Shown one piece after another: positions 9,048-17,948 of a stretch of 64,000 nucleotides of DNA. Source of the stretch: CADEEL01 sp050246475 (GTDB lineage: Bacteria; Pseudomonadota; Alphaproteobacteria; Caulobacterales; Aquidulcibacteraceae); assembly GCA_050246475.1 (NCBI GenBank), contig JBFWVZ010000002.1, positions 434,001-498,000 on the forward strand. The letters are read 5' to 3'. Position numbers and translations under genes: made by a program. A model generated the notes under the pieces. It was not told the DNA's origin. It ran no database searches and saw only the letters and a program-made list of their open reading frames with translations. The first letter of the stretch is position 1, and the number at the start of each line of letters is the position of its first letter.

Positions 9048-9769
9048 ACCTGATCCGTTCGATCGTCTTTTTCGTGTGGCTCTATCTGTCGATGGCGGCG
9101 TGCGCCTCGTTCGGCATCCCATTCTCCGCGTTTTCCCAGCGCGGCGCGATCGGCGTGGCGCGCATGTGGGCGCGGCTCACCATGTGGGGCGCGCGCTGGA
9201 TCATGGGGATCAAGGTCGTCATCGAAGGGCGCGAGAACATTCCCCACGGCGCCTCCATCATGGCGATGAAGCACCTCTCGATGATGGACACGTATTTTCC
9301 GTTTCTCCTGCTCGACAATCCCTCCGTCGTGCTCAAGCAGGAACTTTCCGATCTGCCGATCTTCGGCTGGCACACGCAGCGCTCGGGCGCGATCCCGGTG
9401 GCGCGCGAAACCCACGCCAGCGCGCTCAAGAAAATGCTGCGGCGCGCGCGCGAGGAAATCGCGAAGGACCGCGAGATCTTCATCTTCCCCGAAGGCACAC
9501 GCCAGGAGATCGATGCGAAGCCGGACTACAAGCCGGGCGTCGCGGCGCTTTACCGCGATCTGAATGTGCCGGTGACTCCGGTGGCGACAAACACGGGGCT
9601 TTGCTGGCCCGCGCACGGGCTCGTCCGGCGTCCCGGCACAGTCACGGTGCGCATTCTGCCGGCGATCCCACCGGGCCTCTCACGCGACGACTTCATGCAG
9701 CGTCTCATCAGCGACATCGAGACGAACTCGCAAGCGCTCATCGCGCGTGAGCGTGAGCGCGTGGCATGA
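9044..9769 (+). CDS. plsC: 1-acyl-sn-glycerol-3-phosphate acyltransferase
   Basis: A 241-residue PlsC-type acyltransferase that adds the second acyl chain to lysophosphatidate to make phosphatidic acid at the inner membrane. The catalytic H-x4-D motif is His77-Asp82 in KHLSMMDT, and the substrate-binding FPEGTR motif is at 148-153. IPVAR is present near 117-121. An N-terminal hydrophobic segment (residues 5-28) anchors it. The ATG overlaps the ydcF stop and the stop overlaps the DUF2125 start. Confidence 0.9.
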   Translation: MNLIRSIVFFVWLYLSMAACASFGIPFSAFSQRGAIGVARMWARLTMWGARWIMGIKVVIEGRENIPHGASIMAMKHLSMMDTYFPFLLLDNPSVVLKQELSDLPIFGWHTQRSGAIPVARETHASALKKMLRRAREEIAKDREIFIFPEGTRQEIDAKPDYKPGVAALYRDLNVPVTPVATNTGLCWPAHGLVRRPGTVTVRILPAIPPGLSRDDFMQRLISDIETNSQALIARERERVA

Positions 9770-10791
9770 GTGAAAGTACGACGCGCCGCGTGCGCCGGTG
9801 GGGGCTGATCATCCCCGCAATCTTGTTCGTTGTGCTCGCGCTCGGCTGGACAGCCTATTGGCACATCCTCAAGGATCAGGCCGCGCGGCGGATCGAGGCG
9901 GCGCTTGCACATGAGCGCGCCGCTGGCGCTGAAGCAAACGCGACGATCGTGCGGGCTTGGGGCTTTCCGCTCGAACTGGCGTTCGATCTCGCTGATGTTT
10001 CCTACGCACCGGCGGACGGCGCGTGGCGCGCATCCACGCAGCGCATGCGGCTCAATGTAAGTCCGACAAACCCTCAACACCTCATTGCTGAATTGCCGGC
10101 GCCATTGACGCTCGCCTTTCGCGGCGAACGCGGCACGACGCTCACGGGCGAAGGCTTGATCGTCAGCATCCGCACGCGCGGCAATGCGCTTGCTCAAGCA
10201 GGCGTCGAAGGCGCGAACGTTCGATACGCCGATCCTGCGCCCGATGGGCGGAGCTTCACCGCCGGCCGGCTCGTCGCCAACCTGCGGCCCGACCCGCGCA
10301 CGCAAAGCGCGTATCAATTCTCGCTCGACATCGAGAATTTCGGCCTCGCGCGGCCCGTGCGCGCCTTCGAGCCATTCGGCACGATCATCGAGCGCGCGAG
10401 CGCCCGCATCGTCTTGGAGCGCGGCGCTGCGCTCATGCAGCTGACGCGCCGCGATCCGCTGGAGGCGTGGGCGCGAGACAACGGCTCAGCTTCGATCGAA
10501 AGTGCGCGCGTGCAATGGGGTCCGGCGACGATCGAGGGGCGCGGACGCGTGGGCGTGGACGCGGAACGCCGTTTCGACGGCCGCATCGACGTAACGTTCG
10601 AAGATCCCGCCGAAGCGATCCGTGCGCTCTCCCAATCGGAAAGCATTCCGCGCGATGCGCGGCGGGCGCTTGAATTGTTCGCGGTCGGCGCGGCGCTTTC
10701 GGGCGACGATCTCGACACCAACGTTGCAGCAAGCGACGGCTGGCTCTCCCTCGGCGGCATCCGTGTGCGCGAGATCGCCCCGCTCTACTAA
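9766..10791 (+). CDS. DUF2125 domain protein
   Basis: A 341-residue protein with an N-terminal transmembrane helix (about residues 12-32) and a long periplasmic part matching the alphaproteobacterial DUF2125 family (GFPLELAFDLADVSYAPADG and a repeated beta-rich pattern). Function is unknown; these proteins resemble AsmA-like envelope proteins in having long stretches of beta strand. It is the last gene of the ftsEX operon, coupled by ATGA to plsC. Its TAA overlaps the stop codon of the convergent tyrA. Confidence 0.82.
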   Translation: MSESTTRRVRRWGLIIPAILFVVLALGWTAYWHILKDQAARRIEAALAHERAAGAEANATIVRAWGFPLELAFDLADVSYAPADGAWRASTQRMRLNVSPTNPQHLIAELPAPLTLAFRGERGTTLTGEGLIVSIRTRGNALAQAGVEGANVRYADPAPDGRSFTAGRLVANLRPDPRTQSAYQFSLDIENFGLARPVRAFEPFGTIIERASARIVLERGAALMQLTRRDPLEAWARDNGSASIESARVQWGPATIEGRGRVGVDAERRFDGRIDVTFEDPAEAIRALSQSESIPRDARRALELFAVGAALSGDDLDTNVAASDGWLSLGGIRVREIAPLY

Positions 10792-11705
10792 GATTGGTCG
10801 CGGCCCCAATTGGGCTTGGCGCTATCCTGCCCCGCTTCAATGACCTCGCGGCGCACGCGCCGCGCGCGCTCGAAAATCTCATAGAGGCGCTCGCCGTCGC
10901 CCCAACGGATCGCGCGCTGGAGCGCCGCCAAATCCTCCGTGAAGCGGCCGAGCATTTCGAGCACTGCGTCCTTGTTGGAGAGGAACACGTCGCGCCACAT
11001 CGTGGGGTCGGAGGCGGCGATGCGCGTGAAGTCGCGGAAACCGGAGGCGGAGTACTTCACAACCTCGTTTTCGGTGACGTTCTCCAAGTCCTCCGCCATC
11101 GCGACGATGTTGTAGGCGATGAGGTGCGGCAGATGGCTCGTCACCGCGAGCACCACGTCGTGGCGCGCGGCATCCATCTCCTCCACGTCAGCGCCCAGCG
11201 CGCGCCAGAAGGCGGCGAGCCGCGCGACCGCCTCGCGATAATCCGGGCGCGGATCGTCGAGCGGCGTGAGGATATGCCAGCGCCCCCGAAAGAGCGTAGC
11301 GAAGCCAGCGTCCGGCCCCGAATTTTCCGTGCCCGCGATCGGGTGGCCGGGAACGAAGAAAACATCGTGGCGCACATGCGGTTGCGCCGCCGAGACCACA
11401 GCGCCCTTGACGGACCCGACGTCGGTGAGCGTGGCCCCAGCCTTCATCGCATCGCGGACGCTCTCCGCCGCGGCGCCCATCGCGCCGACAGGAATGGCGA
11501 GCACGATGAGGTCCGCTCCGGCGACGGCCTCGCGCGCCGTGTCATAAACTGTGCCGAGCCCGAGTTCGCGCGCTCGGGCGCGCACGGAGTCGGCAACGTC
11601 GAAAAGCGCAATGCTCTCCGCCGCGCCGGTCTCCTTCGCGGCACGCGCGATCGAGGCGCCGATGAGACCGATGCCGAGAATTGCGATGCGCGGGTAAGCG
11701 CTCAT
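10788..11705 (-). CDS. tyrA: prephenate/arogenate dehydrogenase
   Basis: A 305-residue NAD(P)-dependent dehydrogenase of tyrosine synthesis. The Rossmann motif GIGLIG is at residues 11-16. The family motifs DVGSVK, PGHPIAGTENSG and VTSHLPHLIAYN are all present. It lies downstream of hisC with a 4-nt ATGA overlap and downstream of a chorismate mutase gene, giving a complete chorismate-to-tyrosine operon. Whether prephenate or arogenate is the substrate cannot be decided here. No ACT regulatory domain follows the catalytic domain. Confidence 0.92.
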   Translation of the reverse strand: MSAYPRIAILGIGLIGASIARAAKETGAAESIALFDVADSVRARARELGLGTVYDTAREAVAGADLIVLAIPVGAMGAAAESVRDAMKAGATLTDVGSVKGAVVSAAQPHVRHDVFFVPGHPIAGTENSGPDAGFATLFRGRWHILTPLDDPRPDYREAVARLAAFWRALGADVEEMDAARHDVVLAVTSHLPHLIAYNIVAMAEDLENVTENEVVKYSASGFRDFTRIAASDPTMWRDVFLSNKDAVLEMLGRFTEDLAALQRAIRWGDGERLYEIFERARRVRREVIEAGQDSAKPNWGRDQS

Positions 11706-12790
11706 TGCTTGGCGAATTCGGTGAGCGCGGCGAGCATTCCGGTGTTCTGTTCCACCGTGCCGATTGAGATGCGCAGCGCGCCCGGCAATCCGTAAGCGCC
11801 CACGGCGCGCACAATGAAGCCCTTCTTGCGGAAATGCGCGTCCGCATCCGCCGCGGCGCGGCGCTTCTCCAGCGGGAAGTGCACGAGCACAAAATTGCCG
11901 GCGCTCTCCGTCACCTCATAGCCGAGCGCGCGGACCGCGCCGGCAACACGCTCGATCTCCGCCTCATTGTGCCGTCGGCTCTTCTCCGCGAAGTCCTGAT
12001 CCTCGATCGCGGCGGCGGCGGCGGCTTGCGCGGCGGTGGCGACGTTGAAGGGCAGCCGCACCTTGTTGAGCGCATCGATCACATCGACGGGCGCATACGC
12101 CCAGCCGACGCGCATCGACGCAAGACCGTGAATTTTGGAAAACGTGCGCGTCATCACGACATTGTCGAACTCGCTGACAAGTTCGACGCCGGCGGAATAG
12201 TCGTTGCGGTTCACGTACTCCGCGTAGGCCGCGTCGAGCACGAGCATCACATTATCCGGGAGGCCCGCGTGCAGGCGGCGTACTTCGGAGAACGGGAGAT
12301 ACGTGCCGGTGGGATTGTTCGGGTTGTCGAGGAAGACGATGCGGGTCTTCTCGTTCACCTCGGCGAGCAGCGCATCCACATCGGCGCGCATGCCGTCATT
12401 CTTTGCTGTACGCACCACGCCGCCCATCGGGCGCGCGAAAATTCGGTACATCAGAAACGCGTATTGGGACTGAACGATCTCATCGCCTGGCGCCAGATAG
12501 GCGCGGAGCAGAAGTTGAAAGATCTCATCCGATCCCGCCCCACAGATGATGCGCTCGGGATCGAGGCCATAACGCATCGCGATCGCTTCGCGCAGCTTTG
12601 TCGCCCGGCCTTCAGGATAGAGCGCGGTATTCTCAAGCGCGGCGATCGCGGCGGCTTTCGCCTTCGGGCTGCATCCGAACGGATTTTCGTTGGACGCGAG
12701 CTTTATGGGCTTGGCGACGCCGGGCAGCGTAGCCTCCCCGCCCTTGTAGGGCTCGATATCGAAGACGGTCTTGAGGGGGGTGAGAGGCAT
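11702..12790 (-). CDS. hisC: histidinol-phosphate / aromatic aminotransferase
   Basis: A 362-residue fold-type I aminotransferase. It has the HisC hallmarks LASNENPFG (31-39), FLDNPNNPTGT (153-163), DAAYAEY and the PLP-binding Lys219 in TFSKIHGLA, followed by RVGWAYAP. Position between chorismate mutase and tyrA suggests it also transaminates prephenate or hydroxyphenylpyruvate, as HisC-like enzymes do in several bacteria. The start at 12790 gives the standard MPLTPLKT N-terminus; the frame is open further upstream but without family similarity. Confidence 0.9.
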   Translation of the reverse strand: MPLTPLKTVFDIEPYKGGEATLPGVAKPIKLASNENPFGCSPKAKAAAIAALENTALYPEGRATKLREAIAMRYGLDPERIICGAGSDEIFQLLLRAYLAPGDEIVQSQYAFLMYRIFARPMGGVVRTAKNDGMRADVDALLAEVNEKTRIVFLDNPNNPTGTYLPFSEVRRLHAGLPDNVMLVLDAAYAEYVNRNDYSAGVELVSEFDNVVMTRTFSKIHGLASMRVGWAYAPVDVIDALNKVRLPFNVATAAQAAAAAAIEDQDFAEKSRRHNEAEIERVAGAVRALGYEVTESAGNFVLVHFPLEKRRAAADADAHFRKKGFIVRAVGAYGLPGALRISIGTVEQNTGMLAALTEFAKQ

Positions 12791-12806
12791 TGATCGCGCG
12801 GGGTTT

Positions 12807-13634
12807 TCAGACCCGCGCGAAGGACCCCACGACGCGGAATTGGTCAAGCCCCGCCCGAACGAGCAATCCGCCGCGCGGATCGTCAGGCGAGAGGAATTCA
12901 TCGAGCTTGATGAGCACCTTGTTGTCCGAGCGCGCGACCTCTTGGCCGGTCATGCCCGCCTCGTTCATGGCGCGCTGCACCTTATAGTGCCGGTCGAACG
13001 CGATGCCCAAGGTGGCGTCTCCGCCTGCGGGCTCGAGCGCCACGCCCTGCGCGACGACGGCGGCCTCCGGCTCCTCGCCCGCCGCGTTGGCGCGGATCGG
13101 CAGCGCGGCGATGACGTGGAGGCGATGATATCGGCTTTCCGTCAGCGTGTGCCACCACATGCCGGCGCCGGTTTTGCCCGGCCATGGAACGACCGCGACC
13201 ACGTTCGCGGCGTCCGTCGCCTTGTTGAGGGCCGCGCGGATATCCTCACCGCGCTGAACGCGCGTGCGGGCGCCGAAATGGCGACGCGCCAGATCGAAGA
13301 GCCGGAGCGCATCCTGGCCCGGCCCGGCGCCGACAATCACGTCGACCGGCTTTTGGCGGCGGATGTTGGCCGCGATCAGCGCGCGCCACACCTCCACCAC
13401 CACCTCGGGCTCGAGTTTCTCCTCCGAAGCGGCGAGCAGGCGGCGCAGCAGCTGCACCTCGCGCGCGGGGCGGAGCGGCAAGCCCTCGGCAGGCTTCGCC
13501 TGACTCAACTGATCGGCCACGCGCTGGCGATCGGCGATGAGCTTGAGCATCGCCTCGTCGATCCGGTCGATCTCGGCGCGCGCGGCTTCAATCGCGGCGG
13601 CGGCTGGCGGGGCGGGGCTCGCTTGTGAGTCCAT
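12807..13634 (-). CDS. chorismate mutase with C-terminal extension
   Basis: A 275-residue protein whose residues about 10-95 form an AroQ-type helical chorismate mutase domain (ARAEIDRIDEAMLKLIADR, then a KPAEGLPLRPAREVQLLRRL segment). The remaining 180 residues do not match a textbook domain. They contain VDVIVGAGPGQDALRLF, VVAVVPWPGK and a TESRYHRLHVIAALP strand, somewhat like a periplasmic-binding or prephenate-dehydratase-like fold with an ACT-like end. Converts chorismate to prephenate and leads the hisC-tyrA operon, 16 nt before hisC. The ATG at 13634 was chosen because the domain starts soon after it. Confidence 0.82.
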   Translation of the reverse strand: MDSQASPAPPAAAAIEAARAEIDRIDEAMLKLIADRQRVADQLSQAKPAEGLPLRPAREVQLLRRLLAASEEKLEPEVVVEVWRALIAANIRRQKPVDVIVGAGPGQDALRLFDLARRHFGARTRVQRGEDIRAALNKATDAANVVAVVPWPGKTGAGMWWHTLTESRYHRLHVIAALPIRANAAGEEPEAAVVAQGVALEPAGGDATLGIAFDRHYKVQRAMNEAGMTGQEVARSDNKVLIKLDEFLSPDDPRGGLLVRAGLDQFRVVGSFARV

Positions 13635-13713
13635 GACATCTGATACCGCGCGCGCAGCCCCCGCGCCAATCCGAAGCGCGGCCAAGGGGATGCGCCGCTG
13701 AGTCGGCGCGCCT

Positions 13714-14895
13714 ATGATTAAGGGAATGATTCCCGCCAGCGCCTCTCAACAGCCTGGACGCCTCAGCCAAAGCGGCGGCGTGCGCACGCTGACGTTCGAG
13801 GAGCCGCTGCAGCTTTCCTCCGGGCAATTCATCGCGCCGTTGACGGTGGCCTACGAAACCTATGGCGCGCTCAACGAGGAAAAATCGAACGCCGTGCTCG
13901 TCTGCCATGCGCTGACGGGCGATCAATATGTCGCGAGCCCCAATCCGGTGACGGGGCGCCCCGCTTGGTGGCCGCGCATCGTCGGCCCCGGGCGCCCGAT
14001 CGACACCAACCGCTTCTACGTGATCTGCGCAAACATTCTCGGCGGCTGCATGGGCACGACAGGGCCTGCCTCGAATGCGAGCGACGGCGCGGCGTACGGC
14101 TTGCGCTTTCCCGGCATCACCGTGGCCGACATGGTGCGCGCGCAGGCCAAGCTCATCGAGGCGCTGGGCATCCAATCGCTCTTCTGCGTCATCGGCGGCT
14201 CCATTGGAGGCATGCAGGCGCTCCAATGGGCGGCCGCGTACCCAAAGCGGGTGTTCGCGTGCGCCCCCATTGCAACCGCGGCGCGCCACTCGGCGCAGAA
14301 CATCGCCTTCTACGAGGTCGGCCGCCAAGCCATCATGGCCGATCCCGATTGGCGCGCAGGCGCCTATCTCGCGGAGGGCGTGCGGCCACTCAAGGGCCTC
14401 TCCGTCGCGCGCATGGCGGCGCACATCACGTATGTCTCCGAAACCGCGCTTCGCAGGAAGTTCGACCGCGCGCTGCAGAACCGCGATGCGTTTTCCTTTG
14501 GATTCGATGCGGACTTCCAAGTGGAGAGCTATTTGCGCCACCAGGGGCAGAGCTTCGTCGATCGTTTCGACGCGAATTCGTATCTCTACATCACGCGGGC
14601 GATTGATTATTTCGATCTGGCGGCGGATTTCGGCGGCGCGCTGCCAAACGCGTTCAAGGACAGCGCCACGCGCTTTTGCGTTTTTGCGTTCTCCTCCGAT
14701 TGGCACTATCCGCCTACGGACAATCGCGAGATCGCCAAGGCGCTGATCGCCGCGGGCGCGGAAGCCTCCTACGTGGAGATCGACACGGACAAGGGCCACG
14801 ACGCCTTCCTGCTCGAAGAACCCGACTTCGAGGCCGCGCTCACGGGCTTCATCGACGCCGCCGCCGCCGCGCGCGGGCTGGCGCTCGGCTTTTGA
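13714..14895 (+). CDS. metX: homoserine O-acyltransferase
   Basis: A 393-residue alpha/beta-hydrolase of methionine synthesis that activates homoserine with an acyl-CoA. The nucleophile elbow GGSIGGM places Ser163, with Asp329 in FSSDWHYPP and His362 in KGHDAF completing the triad. CANILGGCMGTTGP is a MetX signature. Acetyl versus succinyl specificity cannot be told from these motifs. A second ATG at 13726 is an alternative start. metW follows after 3 nt. No SAM riboswitch was recognised in the 79-bp divergent promoter region. Confidence 0.93.
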   Translation: MIKGMIPASASQQPGRLSQSGGVRTLTFEEPLQLSSGQFIAPLTVAYETYGALNEEKSNAVLVCHALTGDQYVASPNPVTGRPAWWPRIVGPGRPIDTNRFYVICANILGGCMGTTGPASNASDGAAYGLRFPGITVADMVRAQAKLIEALGIQSLFCVIGGSIGGMQALQWAAAYPKRVFACAPIATAARHSAQNIAFYEVGRQAIMADPDWRAGAYLAEGVRPLKGLSVARMAAHITYVSETALRRKFDRALQNRDAFSFGFDADFQVESYLRHQGQSFVDRFDANSYLYITRAIDYFDLAADFGGALPNAFKDSATRFCVFAFSSDWHYPPTDNREIAKALIAAGAEASYVEIDTDKGHDAFLLEEPDFEAALTGFIDAAAAARGLALGF

Positions 14896-14898
14896 ACG

Positions 14899-15561
14899 AT
14901 GGCCGTGATCGAACTGACGCAGACTGTTTCGGGGGAAGCGCCCCCGCGCCCACATGCGCGCCCGGCGCGCGCGGAATTCTCCGTCATCTCGCATATGGTG
15001 CGCGAGGGCGCGCGCGTGCTCGATATCGGGTGCGGGGACGGCGCCCTGCTGCAGGTGCTCATTCGCGACAAGCAGGTGCGCGGGCGCGGGCTGGAGCTCT
15101 CGCAAGCAGGCGTGAATGCTTGCGTGAAAAAAGGGCTCGCCGTCATCCAGGGCGACGCGGACCGCGATCTCTCGCATTTTCCAGACGCGGCGTTCGACTA
15201 CGTCATTCTCTCCGACACGATCCAACAGGTGCGGTTCCCGCGCCGCGTCCTTGAGGAACTCGCGCGCATCGGCGAGCGCGTCATCGTCTCGTTTCCAAAT
15301 TTCGGCCACTGGAACGTACGCTGGCAGCTCTTTTCGCGCGGCCGCATGCCCGATACGCCCGCACTGCCGACGCGCTGGTGCGAGACGGAGAATCTCCACT
15401 TCTGCACCGTGCGCGATTTCGCCGAACTCGCCGGGGAAATCGGCCTCAGCATCGAGCGCGCGATCCCCATCAGCAAGAACCGGCCGGGCGCGCCGTTTGC
15501 GAAGACACTCTGGCGCGCGAACTGGTTCGCGGAGGAAGCGGTGTTCCTGCTGGCGCGCTGA
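14899..15561 (+). CDS. metW: methionine biosynthesis protein MetW
   Basis: A 220-residue class I methyltransferase-fold protein with motif I LDIGCGDGALL (41-51), the MetW-specific VIQGDADRDLSHFPD and VILSDTIQQVRFP motifs, and SFPNFGHWNVRWQL. MetW is partnered with MetX in proteobacteria and supports its homoserine acyltransferase activity. It starts 3 nt after the metX stop, so the two are co-translated. The convergent DUF885 gene begins beyond a shared hairpin. Confidence 0.93.
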   Translation: MAVIELTQTVSGEAPPRPHARPARAEFSVISHMVREGARVLDIGCGDGALLQVLIRDKQVRGRGLELSQAGVNACVKKGLAVIQGDADRDLSHFPDAAFDYVILSDTIQQVRFPRRVLEELARIGERVIVSFPNFGHWNVRWQLFSRGRMPDTPALPTRWCETENLHFCTVRDFAELAGEIGLSIERAIPISKNRPGAPFAKTLWRANWFAEEAVFLLAR

Positions 15562-15567
15562 ACGCAA

Positions 15568-15599
15568 AGCGGGCGCGACGATTTCTCCCCGCGCCCGCT
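15568..15599. terminator. hairpin shared by convergent metW and DUF885 gene
   Basis: A 9-bp GC-rich stem (AGCGGGCGC with GCGCCCGCT) around a 14-nt loop lies between the two convergent stop codons. There is no U-run on either side, so intrinsic termination is only suggested by position. Confidence 0.45.
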
Positions 15600-15618
15600 G
15601 CTCCCTCGCTTGAACGAC

Positions 15619-17442
15619 TTACGCCGCGCGTGTGGCCGCCCATTGGCCGACAATGCCTTCCAGCACCGACAGCGGGACCGACCCGTTCGCGAGCACCGCA
15701 TCGTGGAAGCCGCGCAGATCGAACCGGTCACCCAACGCCTGCTGCTGGGCGGCGCGCATGCGGATGATCGCCTGCTTGCCGACCATGTAACCCGTCGCCT
15801 GGCCCGGCCACACCGCGTAGCGTTCGATTTCAGTGACGACGTTGGAGCGCGCATCGCCGGTCGCGGCCATCATCGAGTCGATCGCCTGTTCGCGCGACCA
15901 GCGCAGATGGTGCATGCCGGTATCGACCACGAGGCGCGAGGCGCGGAAGACGGCCGATTGCAGATAGCCGAGGCGCCCGAACGGATCCTCCGCATAGAGG
16001 CCCAATTCGTCGGCCAATTGCTCGCTGTAGAGCGCCCAGCCTTCGGCGTAGGCATTGAAGCCCAGGAGCGCGCTGCGGATGAAGGGAATCTCTTGCGATT
16101 CCTGCTGCAGCGCGATCTGCCAGTGATGGCCTGGGATGCCTTCGTGATAGGTGAGCGTCGGCAGCGTGAAGCGCGGCACCTCGGCGGTGTTGCGCAGATT
16201 GATGTAGTAGCGCCCCGGACGCGAGCCATCGAGCGAGGCCGGATTGTAATACCCGCCCGGCGCGCCGGCTTGCGTGTATTCGGGCACGCGCACGATTTCG
16301 AGAGGCGCGCGCGCCTGGCGGCCGAACACTTCCGGCATGCGCGCGCGCACGCGTTCGGTCAGTTCGTTGAGGTCGCTGAGCAATTGGGCGCGGCCCGCGT
16401 CCGTGTTCGGATAGAGCTGATCAGGCCGGCGATAGAGCGCCTGCACGCGCTCGGCCACGGAGCCGCGCGTCATGCCTTGCGCGCGCAGGATCGCGTCCAT
16501 CTCCGCCTGATGCTGCGTCACCAGATCGACGCCCATGCGATGGATTTCGTCAGGCGTCATCGACGTCGTCGTCTGATCGACGAGCGAAGCCTGATACATC
16601 TCGGCGCCTTGCGGGCGCTGCCAAATGCCGGCGTCGTGAACGGAGCGCGGGCGAATGGCGACGAGCGCATCGATCTGCCGTTGATAGGCCGGAAGAACCT
16701 CGTCGCGCAGGACGGTCTCCGCGCGCTGCGTGAGCGCCGTGCGATCGGCCGCCGCGATCGCTTCGACGCCGCCGAGTTTTTGCGCAAAGGCTGTGACGAG
16801 CACGCTTTGCGCGGGCGCGGTCCCGGCGAAGGCGCGCAATTGCTCAAGGCAGCGATCGATGGCGAAGTCCGGCGGGATGACGCCCGCGCCGGTGTCTTCG
16901 GCGAAACGCTCGAGTTCCTGATCCATCTGCCGCGCGAGCCCGGAAAGGCGCGTCAGGTACGCATCCGCCTGAGCGCGGTCCGTCACCGGATGCACGCTCG
17001 CGAGGAAATCCGGCACGTTGTAAAAGGCGCCGTTGATTTGCGAGAGCACGTAGGGGTTCGTGGCGTTGGCGCCGCGCCCGAAACGCGAGCTGTTGAGCCC
17101 GTTTTCAAGCGAGGTCGTCACCACATCGAAGGTGACCTTATCGGCGTCCGACAGCCGCTCGCGATCGAGCGCACGCAATTCGTTGAGGCCGGTCTGGCTG
17201 ATGGCGCGCGTCGCTTCGAGCCCCGCGCGGGAGAGATCGCTGGAGCGCGCCATATAAGGCCCGCCGGCCTGCGCCTCCGGAACGCCCAATGCAGTCGCGT
17301 ATTCCGGTGAATCTCGAAGGATGTTGGTGACCAGCCGGTCCAGCACGGCGTTCAAGTCGGGCGCGGCGGCTTGGCGCTGGCAGGCGGCCAAGGTCACGGC
17401 GGCGGCGGTCGTCGCGAGCATGGCGCGGCGCGTCATCTGCAT
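15619..17442 (-). CDS. DUF885 family lipoprotein (putative metallopeptidase)
   Basis: A 607-residue DUF885 protein. The zinc-peptidase-like motif HEGIPGHH lies at residues 433-440, with downstream EGWALYSEQLADELG and GQATGYMVGK, both conserved in the family. The N-terminus carries a twin-arginine-like TRRAML and a lipobox LAAC (Cys about 24), predicting export and lipid anchoring. The frame is open upstream, but the signal sequence fixes the start at 17442. DUF885 members are thought to be secreted peptidases; the substrate is unknown. It follows glnB on the same strand with a 128-bp gap. Confidence 0.85.
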   Translation of the reverse strand: MQMTRRAMLATTAAAVTLAACQRQAAAPDLNAVLDRLVTNILRDSPEYATALGVPEAQAGGPYMARSSDLSRAGLEATRAISQTGLNELRALDRERLSDADKVTFDVVTTSLENGLNSSRFGRGANATNPYVLSQINGAFYNVPDFLASVHPVTDRAQADAYLTRLSGLARQMDQELERFAEDTGAGVIPPDFAIDRCLEQLRAFAGTAPAQSVLVTAFAQKLGGVEAIAAADRTALTQRAETVLRDEVLPAYQRQIDALVAIRPRSVHDAGIWQRPQGAEMYQASLVDQTTTSMTPDEIHRMGVDLVTQHQAEMDAILRAQGMTRGSVAERVQALYRRPDQLYPNTDAGRAQLLSDLNELTERVRARMPEVFGRQARAPLEIVRVPEYTQAGAPGGYYNPASLDGSRPGRYYINLRNTAEVPRFTLPTLTYHEGIPGHHWQIALQQESQEIPFIRSALLGFNAYAEGWALYSEQLADELGLYAEDPFGRLGYLQSAVFRASRLVVDTGMHHLRWSREQAIDSMMAATGDARSNVVTEIERYAVWPGQATGYMVGKQAIIRMRAAQQQALGDRFDLRGFHDAVLANGSVPLSVLEGIVGQWAATRAA

Positions 17443-17570
17443 GTGAATTCCCCACTTCGATCGATGAAATCTGTCGCGCTCGGAGGCGCTCAGCGGGTCG
17501 CAATCTAGCGCGCGCAACGACAATTACATCCAGGGTGCGACAGGCGGCGGCGCCGGCGCGGCGGGCGGCT

Positions 17571-17915
17571 TCAACCCTCGATGGCGGCCATGTCGCGCTC
17601 GCCCGTGCGAATGCGCTGCACGCTGTCGAGGTCCGAGACCCAGATCTTGCCGTCCCCGATCTTGCCGGTTTTTGCCGCCTCCGAAAGCGCGTTGGCAACG
17701 CGCTCGGCCGCATCCTTGGAGACCACGATCTCGATCTTCACCTTCGGCAGCAATTTCACTTCGTATTCGGCGCCGCGATAGACTTCGGTCTTGCCCTTTT
17801 GGCGGCCGAAGCCGCGCACTTCCGTCACCGTCATGCCGGCGACGCCAGCCTCCTTCAGCGCCTCGAGCACGGGATCGAGACGGCTGGGCTTGATGACGGC
17901 TGTGATCAGTTTCAT
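17571..17915 (-). CDS. glnB: nitrogen regulatory protein P-II
   Basis: A 114-residue PII signalling protein. The T-loop residues 37-58 include the uridylylation site Tyr51 in YRGAEY, and the C-terminal GDGKIWVSDLDSVQRIRTGE is the B-loop/C-loop signature. PII senses 2-oxoglutarate, ATP/ADP and glutamine state, and controls glutamine synthetase adenylylation or transporters. Neither glnA nor amtB is adjacent, so GlnB versus GlnK identity is open; the symbol is provisional. It follows the methyltransferase gene by 33 nt. Confidence 0.9.
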   Translation of the reverse strand: MKLITAVIKPSRLDPVLEALKEAGVAGMTVTEVRGFGRQKGKTEVYRGAEYEVKLLPKVKIEIVVSKDAAERVANALSEAAKTGKIGDGKIWVSDLDSVQRIRTGERDMAAIEG

Positions 17916-17948
17916 GCGGCGCCTGCGAAGTAACGATGTGTCATAAGC

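Noticed and set aside
13635..13713. SAM-II-type riboswitch before metX
   Set aside because: Region is only 79 bp and I could not find the conserved pseudoknot elements.
13588..15567. 659-codon open frame antisense to metX and metW
   Set aside because: Compositional shadow of two well-supported genes.
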